Origin: Bacteroidota bacterium
Lineage (GTDB): Bacteria; Bacteroidota; Bacteroidia; Flavobacteriales; Flavobacteriaceae
DNA: 64,000 nucleotides
Direction of reading: 5' to 3'
NCBI GenBank assembly: GCA_018829465.1
Contig: JAHJTN010000012.1
Location: forward strand, 293,480 to 357,479
The position numbers were made by a program, and so were the translations under genes. The notes beneath the pieces are model-generated. The model worked only from the letters and a program-made list of their open reading frames with translations. It made no database searches and was not told the DNA's origin. Of the stretch, positions 17,564-26,538 are shown one piece after another. Numbering within the stretch: the first letter of the stretch is position 1; every line of letters starts with the position of its first letter.

Positions 17564-17663
17564 GCGTCATTCTGTCCCGAAAGCTTTCGGGATTGTTTAG
17601 AATCTCATAATATTGTAAAGCAACACAATAAGGTGAGTCCCTGAAACAAGTTCAGGGTGACGT
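17564..17663. repeat. Composite palindromic intergenic repeat, copy 3
   Basis: GCGTCATTCTGTCCCGAAAGCTTTCGGG... opens the element, and CCCTGAA-ACAAG-TTCAGGGTGACG closes it. The internal CCCGAAAGCTTTCGGG (17577-17592) is a perfect palindrome. The outer arms GTCA/TGAC make the element an imperfect inverted repeat overall. Related to 5505-5600 and 11553-11624. Confidence 0.7.
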
Positions 17664-17711
17664 GAAAAAGATATAACCAAAAATGAATATAATTAATTAA
17701 AATTAAAAAAA

Positions 17712-18374
17712 ATGAGAAAATTAAAATTATCAATGGGAGTTTTAGCAATAGCATTTGCAGCCCTAACAGTAATGTCTTGTAAAGACAACAAAAAAGAGCA
17801 CGATGATTCAGATGGGCATCATACTGAAATGGATTCTGAAGTAAACCACATGGAAATGAAAAATGAAAGTGAAGAACATCATCATGAGGATGCTGATGAT
17901 GAACATGATGGAGGGTCTGCAGCCGAATCAAGAGATATAAAAGTATCCACTCAAAAAAATGCGGCGACTTCAGCAATTATTGATGGCTACTTGCAAATTA
18001 AGAATGGATTAGTTGCCGATAATAAGGACAATGCCGCAAAAGGTGGAACAGCGTTACTTGCAGCCTTTTCAAACTTTGATATGTCACAACTTAATGAAGA
18101 ACAACACAAATCTTACATGGACATAGTTGAAGATGCAAAAGAACAAGCAGAACATATTGTAAAAAGCCCTATTGACCATCAACGAGAGCATTTTGAAACT
18201 TTGAGTACGGATATTTCTGATTTAATAGCATTATTGGGTACCGACAAAACCCTGTATCAAGATTACTGCCCAATGAAAAAGGTAAGTTGGTTGAGTGAAA
18301 CAAAAGATATTAAAAATCCATTTTTCGGGAGTGAAATGTTGACTTGTGGCTCTGTTAAAAAGCAAATTAATTAA
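17712..18374 (+). CDS. DUF3347 lipoprotein with His-rich segment
   Basis: 220 residues; the lipobox Cys is residue 23 (LTVMSC). Residues ~30-70 are rich in His, Met, Asp and Glu (DGHHTEMDSEVNHMEMK, EEHHHEDADDEHD), a likely metal-binding tail. The DUF3347 domain occupies ~80-220 and ends with the pattern YCPM...WLS...NPFFGSEMLTCGS. The same pattern closes CusB and the protein at 18852. The His/Met tail and the paired Cys/Met residues suggest a periplasmic copper chaperone or store; that is inference. The stop codon directly abuts the start of the next gene. Confidence 0.82.
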   Translation: MRKLKLSMGVLAIAFAALTVMSCKDNKKEHDDSDGHHTEMDSEVNHMEMKNESEEHHHEDADDEHDGGSAAESRDIKVSTQKNAATSAIIDGYLQIKNGLVADNKDNAAKGGTALLAAFSNFDMSQLNEEQHKSYMDIVEDAKEQAEHIVKSPIDHQREHFETLSTDISDLIALLGTDKTLYQDYCPMKKVSWLSETKDIKNPFFGSEMLTCGSVKKQIN

Positions 18375-18827
18375 ATGAAAATTGTTAAAATCATAGTATT
18401 GGTTTTACTGGTAGTGTTCGTGGGAATTCAGTTTGTTCCCACGGTACACAACCAAAGTGAGCGTACACCCAAGGCAGATTTTATGTTGGTTAATGATGTT
18501 CCAAAAGATGTTAAGAACAAGTTGCAAATTTCCTGTTATGATTGCCACAGTAACAATACACAGTATCCTTGGTACAGCAAAATTCAACCTGGAGCGTGGT
18601 TTATGGAAAACCATATTAAAAATGGAAAAGAAGAATTGAATTTCAATGAATGGGATACTTATTCCAACAGAAGAAAAAAAAGTAAATTAAAATCCATTAT
18701 CAATCAAATTAAAGACGATGAAATGCCACTTTCATCCTATACATTGATTCACAGAGATGCTAAATTATCTGAAAATGAAAAAAAGGAAATGATACAATTC
18801 ATGAAACAATTGAGAGACAGTTTATAA
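18375..18827 (+). CDS. Haem-binding domain protein with CxxCH motif
   Basis: 150 residues: an N-terminal membrane anchor (VKIIVLVLLVVFVGIQFV, 4-21), then a periplasmic domain with one c-type haem motif, CYDCH (54-58), in the context SCYDCHSNNTQYPWYSKIQP, characteristic of the haem-binding domain family of Bacteroidota. The C-terminal part (DDEMPLSSYTLIHRDAKLSE) contains likely axial ligands. It might pass electrons to or from copper proteins. The ATG follows immediately after the stop of the DUF3347 lipoprotein gene, which implies translational coupling. Confidence 0.82.
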   Translation: MKIVKIIVLVLLVVFVGIQFVPTVHNQSERTPKADFMLVNDVPKDVKNKLQISCYDCHSNNTQYPWYSKIQPGAWFMENHIKNGKEELNFNEWDTYSNRRKKSKLKSIINQIKDDEMPLSSYTLIHRDAKLSENEKKEMIQFMKQLRDSL

Positions 18828-18851
18828 ACAATAATTTAATATTTTAAAAAA

Positions 18852-19427
18852 ATGAAAAATCTAAAAATGAGTATGGCAGCAATGCTATTGTTAACAGTTT
18901 CTTTTACCAATGCACAGGAAAAAGAAAAAATGTCCCACGAGCACGGTGATATGAAAATGGATCATAGCACTATGAAAATGAATAAGGTGAACAATCCAAA
19001 AGCAGAAGCAGTTCTTGCTGATTATTTTATGCTGAAAGATGCATTGGTTGGCGATGATTCCAAAAAAGCGGCACAGGCGGGAACTAAACTAATGGCCTCT
19101 CTTAAAGCATTTGAGATTACCAGCTATAACAAAGAAGACCAAAAAGAACTGGCCGATATCATAGAAGATGCCACAGAACAAGCCGAGCACATTTCAGAAA
19201 GTCCTATTGCACATCAACGCGAGCATTTTAAACAATTGAGTATTGATATAACCGATATGGTCGCCATTACCGGAACAAAAAATACCCTTTATGAACAGTT
19301 CTGTTCTATGGCCGACAACGGCGAAGGAGCTTATTGGTTAAGCCTTTCAAAAGAAATTCAAAATCCATATTTAGGAAAAGCAATGCCGACCTGTGGAGAA
19401 GTCAAATCAATTATAAATATTCCATAG
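18852..19427 (+). CDS. Periplasmic DUF3347 protein
   Basis: 191 residues with a cleavable signal peptide (MKNLKMSMAAMLLLTVSFTN, then AQ). A short His/Met-rich segment follows (MSHEHGDMKMDHSTMKM, 30-46), then a DUF3347 domain to the end, closing with FCSM...YWLSLSKEIQNPYLG and MPTCGE. It is a paralogue of the lipoprotein at 17712 (shared DIIEDATEQAEHISESPIAH / DIVEDAKEQAEHIVKSPIDH type sequence) but is probably soluble in the periplasm. The P-type ATPase gene follows 54 bases later. Confidence 0.82.
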   Translation: MKNLKMSMAAMLLLTVSFTNAQEKEKMSHEHGDMKMDHSTMKMNKVNNPKAEAVLADYFMLKDALVGDDSKKAAQAGTKLMASLKAFEITSYNKEDQKELADIIEDATEQAEHISESPIAHQREHFKQLSIDITDMVAITGTKNTLYEQFCSMADNGEGAYWLSLSKEIQNPYLGKAMPTCGEVKSIINIP

Positions 19428-19480
19428 AAAAATACATACTTAAATTCAAGTCATAAATGTAACTTTTAAATTTTAAACAC

Positions 19481-21976
19481 ATGAAACACACGTATAAAAT
19501 AACAGGAATGACTTGCATGGGTTGTAAAACCAATGTTGAAAGTGCTTTAGGAAATTTAAAAGGAATCACTAAAGTAAATGCCGATTTAAAAAAGTCTGAA
19601 GTGACTATCGAAATGACATCAGATGTTGCTTTAGAAAAATTGCAAAACACCTTATTAAAAGCCGGTTTACATTATACCATTGAAATACCAGGAAATGATC
19701 ATCATCATTCAACTCATGAACATCACAAAAAGGTGCAAGTAAAAGATGGCAATGGGGTGTTTTATTGTCCGATGCATTGTGAAGGCGAAAAAATGTATGA
19801 CAAAGCCGGCGATTGTCCGGTTTGCGGTATGGACTTGATTGAACAACCAAAAGCAATTCAGGCAACACAATATACTTGCCCGATGCATCCAGAAATAATT
19901 AGAGATGAACCAGGTTCATGCCCAATTTGCGGAATGGATTTGGTGCCCATGGAACCAACGGAAAGCGAAGAGGATAAAACCTATCTGAAATTGCTGAAAA
20001 AAATGAAGATATCAATCATTTTTGCTGTTCCTGTTTTCATTATTTCAATGTCAATGCATCTTCCATCAAATCCGTTGCTAAAACTCATGCCTCAAAATAT
20101 TTGGGATTGGTTGCAATTTATATTAACGCTGCCCATTGTTTTTTATACCTGCTGGATGTTTTATGTTCGGGCCTGGAAATCGATCATTACATGGAATTTA
20201 AACATGTTTACCCTGGTGGGAATTGGAACGGGAGCCGCATTTTTGTTTAGCATTGTCGCTCTTTTATTCCCCGATATTTTTCCGCAGGAATTTAAAAGTG
20301 AAATGGGCGGTGTTGACTTGTATTTTGAAGCAACAGCCGTTATTTTAGCTTTGGTGTTGTTGGGACAGTTATTAGAAGCCCGTGCACACAGCAAAACCAG
20401 CGGCGCCATCAAAGAATTACTAAAACTGGCACCTTCGGAAGCAACTTTGGTTGTGGATGGCAAAGATAAAATTGTATCAATTCATTCGATCAAAAAAGGA
20501 GATTTATTGCGGGTAAAACCGGGAGAAAAAATTCCTGTTGATGGCATCATTGAAGAAGGAAGCAGCAGTATTGATGAATCTATGATTTCCGGAGAGCCTA
20601 TTCCTGTTGATAAAACTGTGGCCGATAAAGTAAGTTCAGGAACCATAAACGGCACAAAATCATTTGTGATGAAAGCGGAACGCGTGGGATCGGAAACGTT
20701 ATTGTCTCAAATTATTAAAATGGTAAGTGACGCCAGTCGGTCAAGAGCACCCATTCAAAAATTGGCAGATACCATTTCAAAATATTTTGTTCCTATTGTT
20801 GTAGGTGTTTCCATAATAACTTTTATCGTTTGGGTGTATTTCGGACCAGAACCTGCTATGGTTTATGGTTTTGTGAATGCAGTAGCGGTACTCATTATCG
20901 CTTGTCCGTGTGCTTTGGGATTGGCGACGCCTATGTCGGTTATGGTGGGAGTTGGCAAGGGAGCCCAGAGCGGCATATTAATCAAAAATGCCGAAGCGCT
21001 TGAAACCATGAACAAAGTAAATGTTTTAATTACCGATAAAACGGGAACACTGACCGAAGGAAAACCCTCGGTTGAAAAAGTGGTTGCTTTAGAGGGAGAT
21101 TCAAAAGATTTATTGCAACAAATTGCTTCCTTAAACCAATATAGTGAACATCCATTGGCACAAGCCGTTGTGAATTATGCCAAAGCATCTAAAACAAAAC
21201 TGACCAAAGTTAATGATTTTGATGCAGTGACCGGAATGGGTGTTACAGGCACTGTTGGTAAAAATAAAGTGGCTTTGGGTAACAAAAAACTCATGGAAAA
21301 AATAAAAGCGGCAATACCGAAAGATTTAGAAGCTAAAATTATAGCAGAACAAAAATTAGGTAAGACCGTTTCTTATATTTCGGTCGATCAAAAAGCTTTG
21401 GGTTATGTATGTATTACCGATGCCATTAAATTAACCAGTAAAGCTGCTGTTAAAGCTTTGATGGATCAAGGTGTTGAGGTTATTATGTTAACCGGAGACA
21501 ATGAAAATACAGCGAAAGCTGTTGCAGACGAGATTCATTTAACCAGTTTTAAAGCAGGATGTTTACCCGAAGATAAATTAGAAGTCATTAAAAAATTACA
21601 AGCCGAAGGAAAAATTGTAGCCATGGCTGGCGATGGTATTAATGATGCACCTGCCTTGGCACAAGCCAATGTGGGTATAGCTATGGGAACGGGAACTGAC
21701 GTGGCTATTGAAAGTGCTGCAATGACCTTAGTTAAAGGCGATTTACAAGGTATTGTAAAAGCAACAAATTTAAGCCACTCCGTGATGAAAAACATCAAGC
21801 AAAATTTATTTTTCTCGTTTGCTTATAATGTTTTAGGCGTACCAATTGCTGCAGGCGTCTTATTCCCAATATTTGGTATTTTATTATCCCCTATCATTGC
21901 AGCTTTAGCCATGAGTTTTAGCTCAGTATCGGTGATTGTAAACTCTTTAAGATTAAGAAAAGTATCGTTACAATAA
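19481..21976 (+). CDS. copA: Copper-translocating P1B-type ATPase
   Basis: 831 residues. N-terminal HMA domain with CMGC ([10 protein letters not shown], Cys12/Cys15), a His-rich linker ([12 protein letters not shown] near 69), then two HMBD domains (FYCPMH...CPVCGMDL near 88-113; YTCPMHPEI...[11 protein letters not shown] near 127-150). Eight predicted transmembrane helices follow, with the metal motif CPC (475-477), phosphorylation motif DKTGTLTEG with Asp519, SEHPLA in the nucleotide-binding domain and [13 protein letters not shown] in the hinge. CPC with these N-terminal modules is the P1B-1 pattern for Cu(I)/Ag(I). It exports cytosolic copper to the periplasm, where the oxidase and the CusABC-type pump take over. 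Confidence 0.93.
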   Translation: MKHTYKITGMTCMGCKTNVESALGNLKGITKVNADLKKSEVTIEMTSDVALEKLQNTLLKAGLHYTIEIPGNDHHHSTHEHHKKVQVKDGNGVFYCPMHCEGEKMYDKAGDCPVCGMDLIEQPKAIQATQYTCPMHPEIIRDEPGSCPICGMDLVPMEPTESEEDKTYLKLLKKMKISIIFAVPVFIISMSMHLPSNPLLKLMPQNIWDWLQFILTLPIVFYTCWMFYVRAWKSIITWNLNMFTLVGIGTGAAFLFSIVALLFPDIFPQEFKSEMGGVDLYFEATAVILALVLLGQLLEARAHSKTSGAIKELLKLAPSEATLVVDGKDKIVSIHSIKKGDLLRVKPGEKIPVDGIIEEGSSSIDESMISGEPIPVDKTVADKVSSGTINGTKSFVMKAERVGSETLLSQIIKMVSDASRSRAPIQKLADTISKYFVPIVVGVSIITFIVWVYFGPEPAMVYGFVNAVAVLIIACPCALGLATPMSVMVGVGKGAQSGILIKNAEALETMNKVNVLITDKTGTLTEGKPSVEKVVALEGDSKDLLQQIASLNQYSEHPLAQAVVNYAKASKTKLTKVNDFDAVTGMGVTGTVGKNKVALGNKKLMEKIKAAIPKDLEAKIIAEQKLGKTVSYISVDQKALGYVCITDAIKLTSKAAVKALMDQGVEVIMLTGDNENTAKAVADEIHLTSFKAGCLPEDKLEVIKKLQAEGKIVAMAGDGINDAPALAQANVGIAMGTGTDVAIESAAMTLVKGDLQGIVKATNLSHSVMKNIKQNLFFSFAYNVLGVPIAAGVLFPIFGILLSPIIAALAMSFSSVSVIVNSLRLRKVSLQ

Positions 21977-21999
21977 ATTAAATCACTAAAACAAAAAAC

Positions 22000-22545
22000 A
22001 TGAACACGTATTTAAAATCAATCGGATTAGTAGTCATAAGCTTTTTGTCTTTTACAAGTTGTAAAGAACAAGAGCAGAAGGTGGAAAACATTGTAGAAGT
22101 TGAAGAAGTAGCGACTGTAGATATTTCAGCAGAAAAGGAAGCCGTAGCTACTGTTATGAAAAATTATCAAAATGCCATTGAAAATTTAACAACCGAGGGT
22201 ACTAAATCCCTTTTTGCAAAAGAGTCATCAGTCTTTGAATCTGGAGGAGTTGAAGGGACTTATGAAAATTATGAAGCACACCACCTTGGTCCTGAACTAA
22301 AAGCTTTTGATAGTTTTAAATTTTCAGATTATAAAATAGATATCGAAGTCGATTTACCTTATGCTTTTGTGACCGAAACATATATTTATACAATAGGTTT
22401 AAAAGCCAATAAAGACAAAGGTAGAGAGGCAAGAACAGTAGAACAAAAAGGTGTCGCAACTTCATATCTTAAAAAAATAGATGGTGAATGGAAAATTATA
22501 AAAACGCATACATCTGCAAGAAAATTGAGTAAAGCATCACATTAG
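22000..22545 (+). CDS. SnoaL/NTF2-like lipoprotein
   Basis: 181 residues; lipobox with Cys21 (SFLSFTSC). Residues ~45-175 match the SnoaL-like/DUF4440 cone fold (VATVMKNYQNAIENLTTEGT, then FKFSDYKIDIEVDLPYAFVTE and GEWKIIKTHTS at the end). Such proteins bind small ligands or act as accessory domains; no catalytic residues can be assigned. It lies 23 bases after the ATPase gene and is probably the last gene of that operon. Confidence 0.75.
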   Translation: MNTYLKSIGLVVISFLSFTSCKEQEQKVENIVEVEEVATVDISAEKEAVATVMKNYQNAIENLTTEGTKSLFAKESSVFESGGVEGTYENYEAHHLGPELKAFDSFKFSDYKIDIEVDLPYAFVTETYIYTIGLKANKDKGREARTVEQKGVATSYLKKIDGEWKIIKTHTSARKLSKASH

Positions 22546-22609
22546 TGTGAATTTCCTCCATCCATAACAAAACTTAAGGGAATTAGTTATTGTTTAGGGT
22601 CTTTATATT

Positions 22610-22947
22610 AATAAACATTCGTAATTGTAATCTTTTAAATTTTATAAAAATGAAAAATTCAATCCACTTGATGAGCACCTTACTGATAGGCGTTGCCTTC
22701 ATATCCTGCAACAATGCTCCCAAAAATCAAGAAAAAGTTGACAAATCAACTACTCAAGTTGAAGCGCAATCGCAAGTTGAAAAAACAAACACAGAAAAAA
22801 CTTTTATTCCGGCGAAGGTGTATCAGGTTGGCGACCAAGTGCCCAACGACTTGGTGTGTATGGTGAATAATGCCTTTATGGGAAAAGCTCAGATAGCCGT
22901 ACCCGTCAATGGCAAAACGTATTATGGCTGTTGCGAAATGTGTGTGT
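22610..22947 (+). repeat. Right copy of the ~335-bp direct repeat flanking the copper block
   Basis: Counterpart of 13821-14156, including the non-coding leader (taatcttttaaattttat). Differences in the coding part are scattered substitutions. Confidence 0.85.
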
Positions 22948-23102
22948 ACCGATTGAATAAAGAGGAAAATTCAAGGATGGCAACAGACCCGTTTAGCGGG
23001 AAGACTGTTGACAAATCTGAGGCTTACATCGTGCTGAAAAAAGCAAATGGCGAGGTGGCTTATTTTGAGTCTGAAGCCAACTATCATGCTTTTGCTAAAT
23101 GA
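22650..23102 (+). CDS. YHS/TRASH-like cysteine-motif lipoprotein, copy 2
   Basis: 150 residues starting with the same MKNSIHLMSTLLIGVAFISC as copy 1 and carrying the same VCMVNNAFMG and YYGCCEMC metal motifs. After YYGCCEMCV the sequence differs from copy 1 (YRLNKEENSRMATDPFSGKT versus GTLTNDKTARTGIDPFSKTP), although the fold is evidently the same. The 3' third is less A+T-rich than the corresponding part of copy 1, which fits a hybrid gene made by recombination. Start chosen at 22650 because the signal peptide and lipobox then align with copy 1. Confidence 0.75.
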   Translation: MKNSIHLMSTLLIGVAFISCNNAPKNQEKVDKSTTQVEAQSQVEKTNTEKTFIPAKVYQVGDQVPNDLVCMVNNAFMGKAQIAVPVNGKTYYGCCEMCVYRLNKEENSRMATDPFSGKTVDKSEAYIVLKKANGEVAYFESEANYHAFAK

Positions 23103-23122
23103 CATAACCATCGTCAAAACAA

Positions 23123-23153
23123 CAACAGCCCTGACTTTACAACAGGGCTGTTG
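23123..23153. terminator. Bidirectional hairpin between convergent genes
   Basis: A perfect 11-bp stem CAACAGCCCTG / CAGGGCTGTTG with a 9-base loop, between the stop codons of the plus-strand lipoprotein gene and the minus-strand T9SS gene. The T tract is poor on both sides. Confidence 0.6.
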
Positions 23154-23223
23154 CTATTACTACTAAGGCGATAAAACCCACCACCGGTAAGCAACCCCAT
23201 CTCTTTTTTAACATCATTGCGGC

Positions 23224-26049
23224 TTACATTTTAATAAATTTCTCGGAACGCGTGCCTTTGTCCGTTTGTAGCTTGAGGATGTAAAGGCCGCTTGCCAGAT
23301 TGGAGACATCGATACCCTCTTGGGGCAGGTTGGTGCCCTTGCCTACAGCTTGCCCGTTGATGTTGTAAATTTCGTAAGCTTCTATCAGCAAACCATTGTT
23401 GATGCTTATGTTGAGCAGGTTTTGCACGGGGTTGGGGAAGAGCCTAAATCCGTTTTCTGTGCTAAAATCTTCGAGGCTGAGGGTGGCAGTATTCTCAAAC
23501 GCCCCCATATCGATGGTGCCATTTACAACTCTAGGGTTTCCATCCAAATCGGTGGCTAAGGTATTGGCAGAATTTAAACCGGCATCAATGGCCAGAGAGC
23601 CGGCTTGCAAACGGTAATCGCCCAATGTACTTAAACCTGGAGCTTGGGGATCAAAAAAGAACGGATCGGCATCAATATTGTTTCCTCCATCTGACCCTAT
23701 GGCAATCACCCAACTTCCACTACCTCCGGAGTTTGCCACAAGGCTATAACTGATTGTGGAGGTAGAAGAGGTGGTATTGAAAACAGAAGCAGCGGAAGAA
23801 GTAGTACTTCCGTTGGCTGCATTGTTCCAAATGATGCTATTAGTAATGGTAAGTGTGGAAAAACCCTCATTGTAAATTCCACCGCCAGTAGTACTAGCGA
23901 TATTTCCCGAAATGGTACTGTTGGTTATGGTGGGTGAGGAGTCAATATTGGACATTCCCCCACCAAATATAGCTGTATTCCCCGAAAAGCTGGAGTTTAT
24001 AATGGTTGAAGATGCGTTATTTATATTGACCATTCCACCCCCAAAACTACTTACTGAATTTCCTAAAAACGTAGTATTTGAAATAGTAGGAGAGCCCCCG
24101 TTGCTGTTTAACATTCCGCCTCCTCGATTTGCAGAATTCCCTAAAAAGGTGTTGTTTGATACAGTAGGGGAGCCAGCGTTGTTGTACATCCCGCCTCCGG
24201 AGCGGTTGGGGTTTGTAACAGACCCATTAATATCATCGGCATTTCCAGCAGTTATGGCAAAGCCGTCAATGATTGCAGTGTTGTTGACATCGGAACCGGT
24301 TACTACGGTGTAGGAATTTCCTGTTAAATCGCCGCTTTGGTTGATGTCTCCACTTAGGATGGTTACGTTGGCTACCCAATCGCGTTCGGCGAGGTTGGTT
24401 TCTGTCCCGGCAAAACCACCATAAAGGGCTACATCGTTTTTAAGCTGAAAGGTAGCGTTGCGGTCATTGTCGGTTTGCGCTGTTCCTTCGTCAGGATAGT
24501 AGGTGCCTGAGGCTACCCATATTTCAGCAACTACAACGCAGGGGCTATTCAAAGCATCTTGTAAGTTGTCAAAAGCATCTGCCCAAGAAGTGCCATCGTT
24601 TGTGCCTGAGGCAGAAGAGGCCACATAAAGCACAATGCCGGTGGGGCAAACCAGTTGATTTTCATACGCACCCATATCTATAGTTCCATTATCGATTCTT
24701 GGGTTTCCATCCAAATCTGAGGTCGAGGTATTGGCAGAATTTAAACCGGCATCAATAGCTGGAGAGCCGACTTGCAAACGGTAATCACCCAGTGTACTTA
24801 AACCGGGAGCTTGTGGGTCAATAAAGAGTGGGTCTATATCTATATTATTAGTTCCATCTGTACCTATTGCACTCACCCAACTCCCACTACCCCCGGAGTT
24901 TGCTACCAGGCTATAACTGATTGTAACAGAAGAAGATCTATTGTTTGAAATAGAAGCAGCAGATATTGATGTCATACTACTTCTAGCTGCATTATTCCAG
25001 ATGATGTTGTTGGTGATGGTGGGTGATGAAAAATCAGTATTAAACATCCCACCACCATCACCGATGGCCATATTTCCCGAAAAAGTGCAGTTGGTGACGG
25101 TGGGAGAGGAAGAGCTATTACTTATCCCGCCACCAAAACCTGCTCTATTCCCTGAAAAGGTGCTGTTGGTGATGGTGGGGGAAGAAAAAGCATTATACAT
25201 CCCGCCACCAAGAGCAACATCCCCGTCGCTAATAGCCCTAGCCGTATTCCCAGAAAAGCTACAGTTAATGATATTGAGAGGTGCGCCACCTGAATTTCCC
25301 ATCCCGCCGCCTAATTGTGCTGTATTCCCCGAAAAGCGGCAGTTTATGATGTCGGCAGATACGTTATTTAAATTGGCCATTCCGCCGCCAAATTCATTTG
25401 CTGAATTTCCTGTAAAGGTGTTGTTTAATATGGAAGGAGAGCCACCGCTGTTTAACATTCCACCGCCAAAATCATTTGCAAAATTTCCTAAAAAGGTAAT
25501 ATTCGTGACAGTTGGAGATCCAGCATTGTTGTACATCCCGCCTCCGGAGCGGTTGGGGCTTGTGAAAGAACCAGTAGTAGCATCAGCATTTCCTGCAGTA
25601 ATGGTAAAGCCATCAATGATTGCCGTGTTGTCAGTACCCGAGCCGGTTACAACAGAGTAGGCGTTACCAGTTAAAGCACCACTTTGGTTGATGTCTCCGC
25701 TTAGGATGGTTACGTTGGCTACCCAATCACGTTCGGCGAGGTTGGTTTCTGTCCCGGCAAAACCGCCGTAAATACCAACGTTGTTTTTAAGCTGAAAGGT
25801 TGCGTTACGGTCATTGTCGGTTTGCGCTGTTCCTTCGTCAGGATAGTAGGTGCCGGCAGCGACCCAGATTTCATCGCCTGAAGCAGATATAGCAATCGCA
25901 TCTTGTAGATTGGCAAATGCATTTGCCCAAGATGTTCCATCATTGGTTCCGGTGGCGTTATGATTTACAAATATTGTTGTTTGGGCTTGTATATTTTTGA
26001 TTGCAAAAAAACAAACCATAAGCAGTGTGATTTTGTATAACTGATTCAT
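23224..26049 (-). CDS. T9SS beta-helix surface protein with tandem-duplicated domain
   Basis: 941 residues with a signal peptide (cleavage after NIQAQ). Two large units follow, about 25-470 and 471-865. Each begins with GTNDGTSWA, continues with AEIWVA/DEIWVA, GTYYPDEGTAQTDNDRNATF and GGFAGTETNLAERDWVANVT, then runs through many short SGGGMYNN/GSPTVTN-type turns of a right-handed parallel beta-helix and closes with a choice-of-anchor-Q-like segment (YRLQVGSPAIDAGLNS, DMGAYEN). A type A T9SS domain ends the protein (FRLFPNPVQNLLNIS, LASGLYILKL). It is likely an exported surface protein, perhaps adhesive or polysaccharide-binding; no catalytic triad is evident. The two units are so alike at DNA level that unequal crossing-over could change their number. 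Confidence 0.82.
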   Translation of the reverse strand: MNQLYKITLLMVCFFAIKNIQAQTTIFVNHNATGTNDGTSWANAFANLQDAIAISASGDEIWVAAGTYYPDEGTAQTDNDRNATFQLKNNVGIYGGFAGTETNLAERDWVANVTILSGDINQSGALTGNAYSVVTGSGTDNTAIIDGFTITAGNADATTGSFTSPNRSGGGMYNNAGSPTVTNITFLGNFANDFGGGMLNSGGSPSILNNTFTGNSANEFGGGMANLNNVSADIINCRFSGNTAQLGGGMGNSGGAPLNIINCSFSGNTARAISDGDVALGGGMYNAFSSPTITNSTFSGNRAGFGGGISNSSSSPTVTNCTFSGNMAIGDGGGMFNTDFSSPTITNNIIWNNAARSSMTSISAASISNNRSSSVTISYSLVANSGGSGSWVSAIGTDGTNNIDIDPLFIDPQAPGLSTLGDYRLQVGSPAIDAGLNSANTSTSDLDGNPRIDNGTIDMGAYENQLVCPTGIVLYVASSASGTNDGTSWADAFDNLQDALNSPCVVVAEIWVASGTYYPDEGTAQTDNDRNATFQLKNDVALYGGFAGTETNLAERDWVANVTILSGDINQSGDLTGNSYTVVTGSDVNNTAIIDGFAITAGNADDINGSVTNPNRSGGGMYNNAGSPTVSNNTFLGNSANRGGGMLNSNGGSPTISNTTFLGNSVSSFGGGMVNINNASSTIINSSFSGNTAIFGGGMSNIDSSPTITNSTISGNIASTTGGGIYNEGFSTLTITNSIIWNNAANGSTTSSAASVFNTTSSTSTISYSLVANSGGSGSWVIAIGSDGGNNIDADPFFFDPQAPGLSTLGDYRLQAGSLAIDAGLNSANTLATDLDGNPRVVNGTIDMGAFENTATLSLEDFSTENGFRLFPNPVQNLLNISINNGLLIEAYEIYNINGQAVGKGTNLPQEGIDVSNLASGLYILKLQTDKGTRSEKFIKM

Positions 26050-26220
26050 TTTGAATGATATTCTTAAAAGATTTGTACTCGTATTTAAGTTTATAAAAAA
26101 GTATATATTTCAAGTTTAAATAGTATTACTGATGTCAAATTGATTTTAATGCTAAAGTTGATGTTTGGTTTAATTTATGTTTCAAGCCAAAGCTCTCAAC
26201 AAAGTTTCTTTAATAAAACA

Positions 26221-26234
26221 CGTACACTTACGTA
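26221..26234. promoter_or_regulatory. TACGTA-type motif, copy A
   Basis: CGTACACTTACGTA overlaps the stop codon of the small HTH gene and lies 172 bases upstream of the T9SS gene. 13 of 14 bases match copy B. A binding site for a LuxR-type regulator encoded here is possible. Confidence 0.35.
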
Positions 26235-26452
26235 TTGAATAGTTGATGATTTTGCATTGCCCATAAAACAAGTGCATTTTGACTAGAGTTAATCCCTAAT
26301 TTTTTAATCATATTGCTGCGGTGCTTTTCTACCGTACGCGCCGAGCAACCTCTTTGGGCGGCTATTTGCCCAGAGGTAAGGCCTTCTTTAATTTTTTGAA
26401 GGATCTCTTTTTCGGTTTTATTGAGTTTGCCGGTTGCAGGCTCGGTTGACAT
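26228..26452 (-). CDS. Orphan LuxR-type HTH protein (no receiver domain)
   Basis: 74 residues containing essentially only a LuxR/NarL-type helix-turn-helix: KTEKEILQKIKEGLTSGQIA, then SARTVEKHRSNMIKKLGI. The C-terminal half is close to that of the response regulator encoded 86 bases upstream (TVEKHRSNIIKKLGIKSSQN), so it probably arose by duplication of that domain. It lacks a phospho-acceptor, so regulation must be by level, by dimer partner or by another signal. It has its own -7 box (26477-26484, minus strand). Confidence 0.8.
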   Translation of the reverse strand: MSTEPATGKLNKTEKEILQKIKEGLTSGQIAAQRGCSARTVEKHRSNMIKKLGINSSQNALVLWAMQNHQLFNT

Positions 26453-26476
26453 CTTTGTACTGAAAATGGTTTAGGC

Positions 26477-26484
26477 CAAAAGTA
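26477..26484 (-). promoter_or_regulatory. -7 promoter box of the orphan HTH gene
   Basis: On the minus strand this reads TACTTTTG (TAnnTTTG), 24 bases before the ATG. The TACGTA-type motif copy B begins 23 bases upstream of it, a position suited to an activator. Confidence 0.45.
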
Positions 26485-26507
26485 CCTTTGCCGAACTTTA
26501 AAAAAAA

Positions 26508-26523
26508 TACGTACACCTACGTA
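26508..26523. promoter_or_regulatory. TACGTA-type motif, copy B
   Basis: TACGTACACCTACGTA carries two TACGTA half-sites separated by CACC, in the gap between the response regulator and the orphan HTH gene. Confidence 0.4.
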
Positions 26524-26538
26524 GCTGTTAAGAAAAGT

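Noticed and set aside
24941..25660. Plus-strand ORF of 239 codons (and 23912-24313) inside the T9SS beta-helix gene, with repeated IPPP motifs
   Set aside because: It is the antisense reading of the Gly/Asn-rich repeats. No promoter or ribosome site, and the minus-strand frame has a signal peptide and sorting domain.
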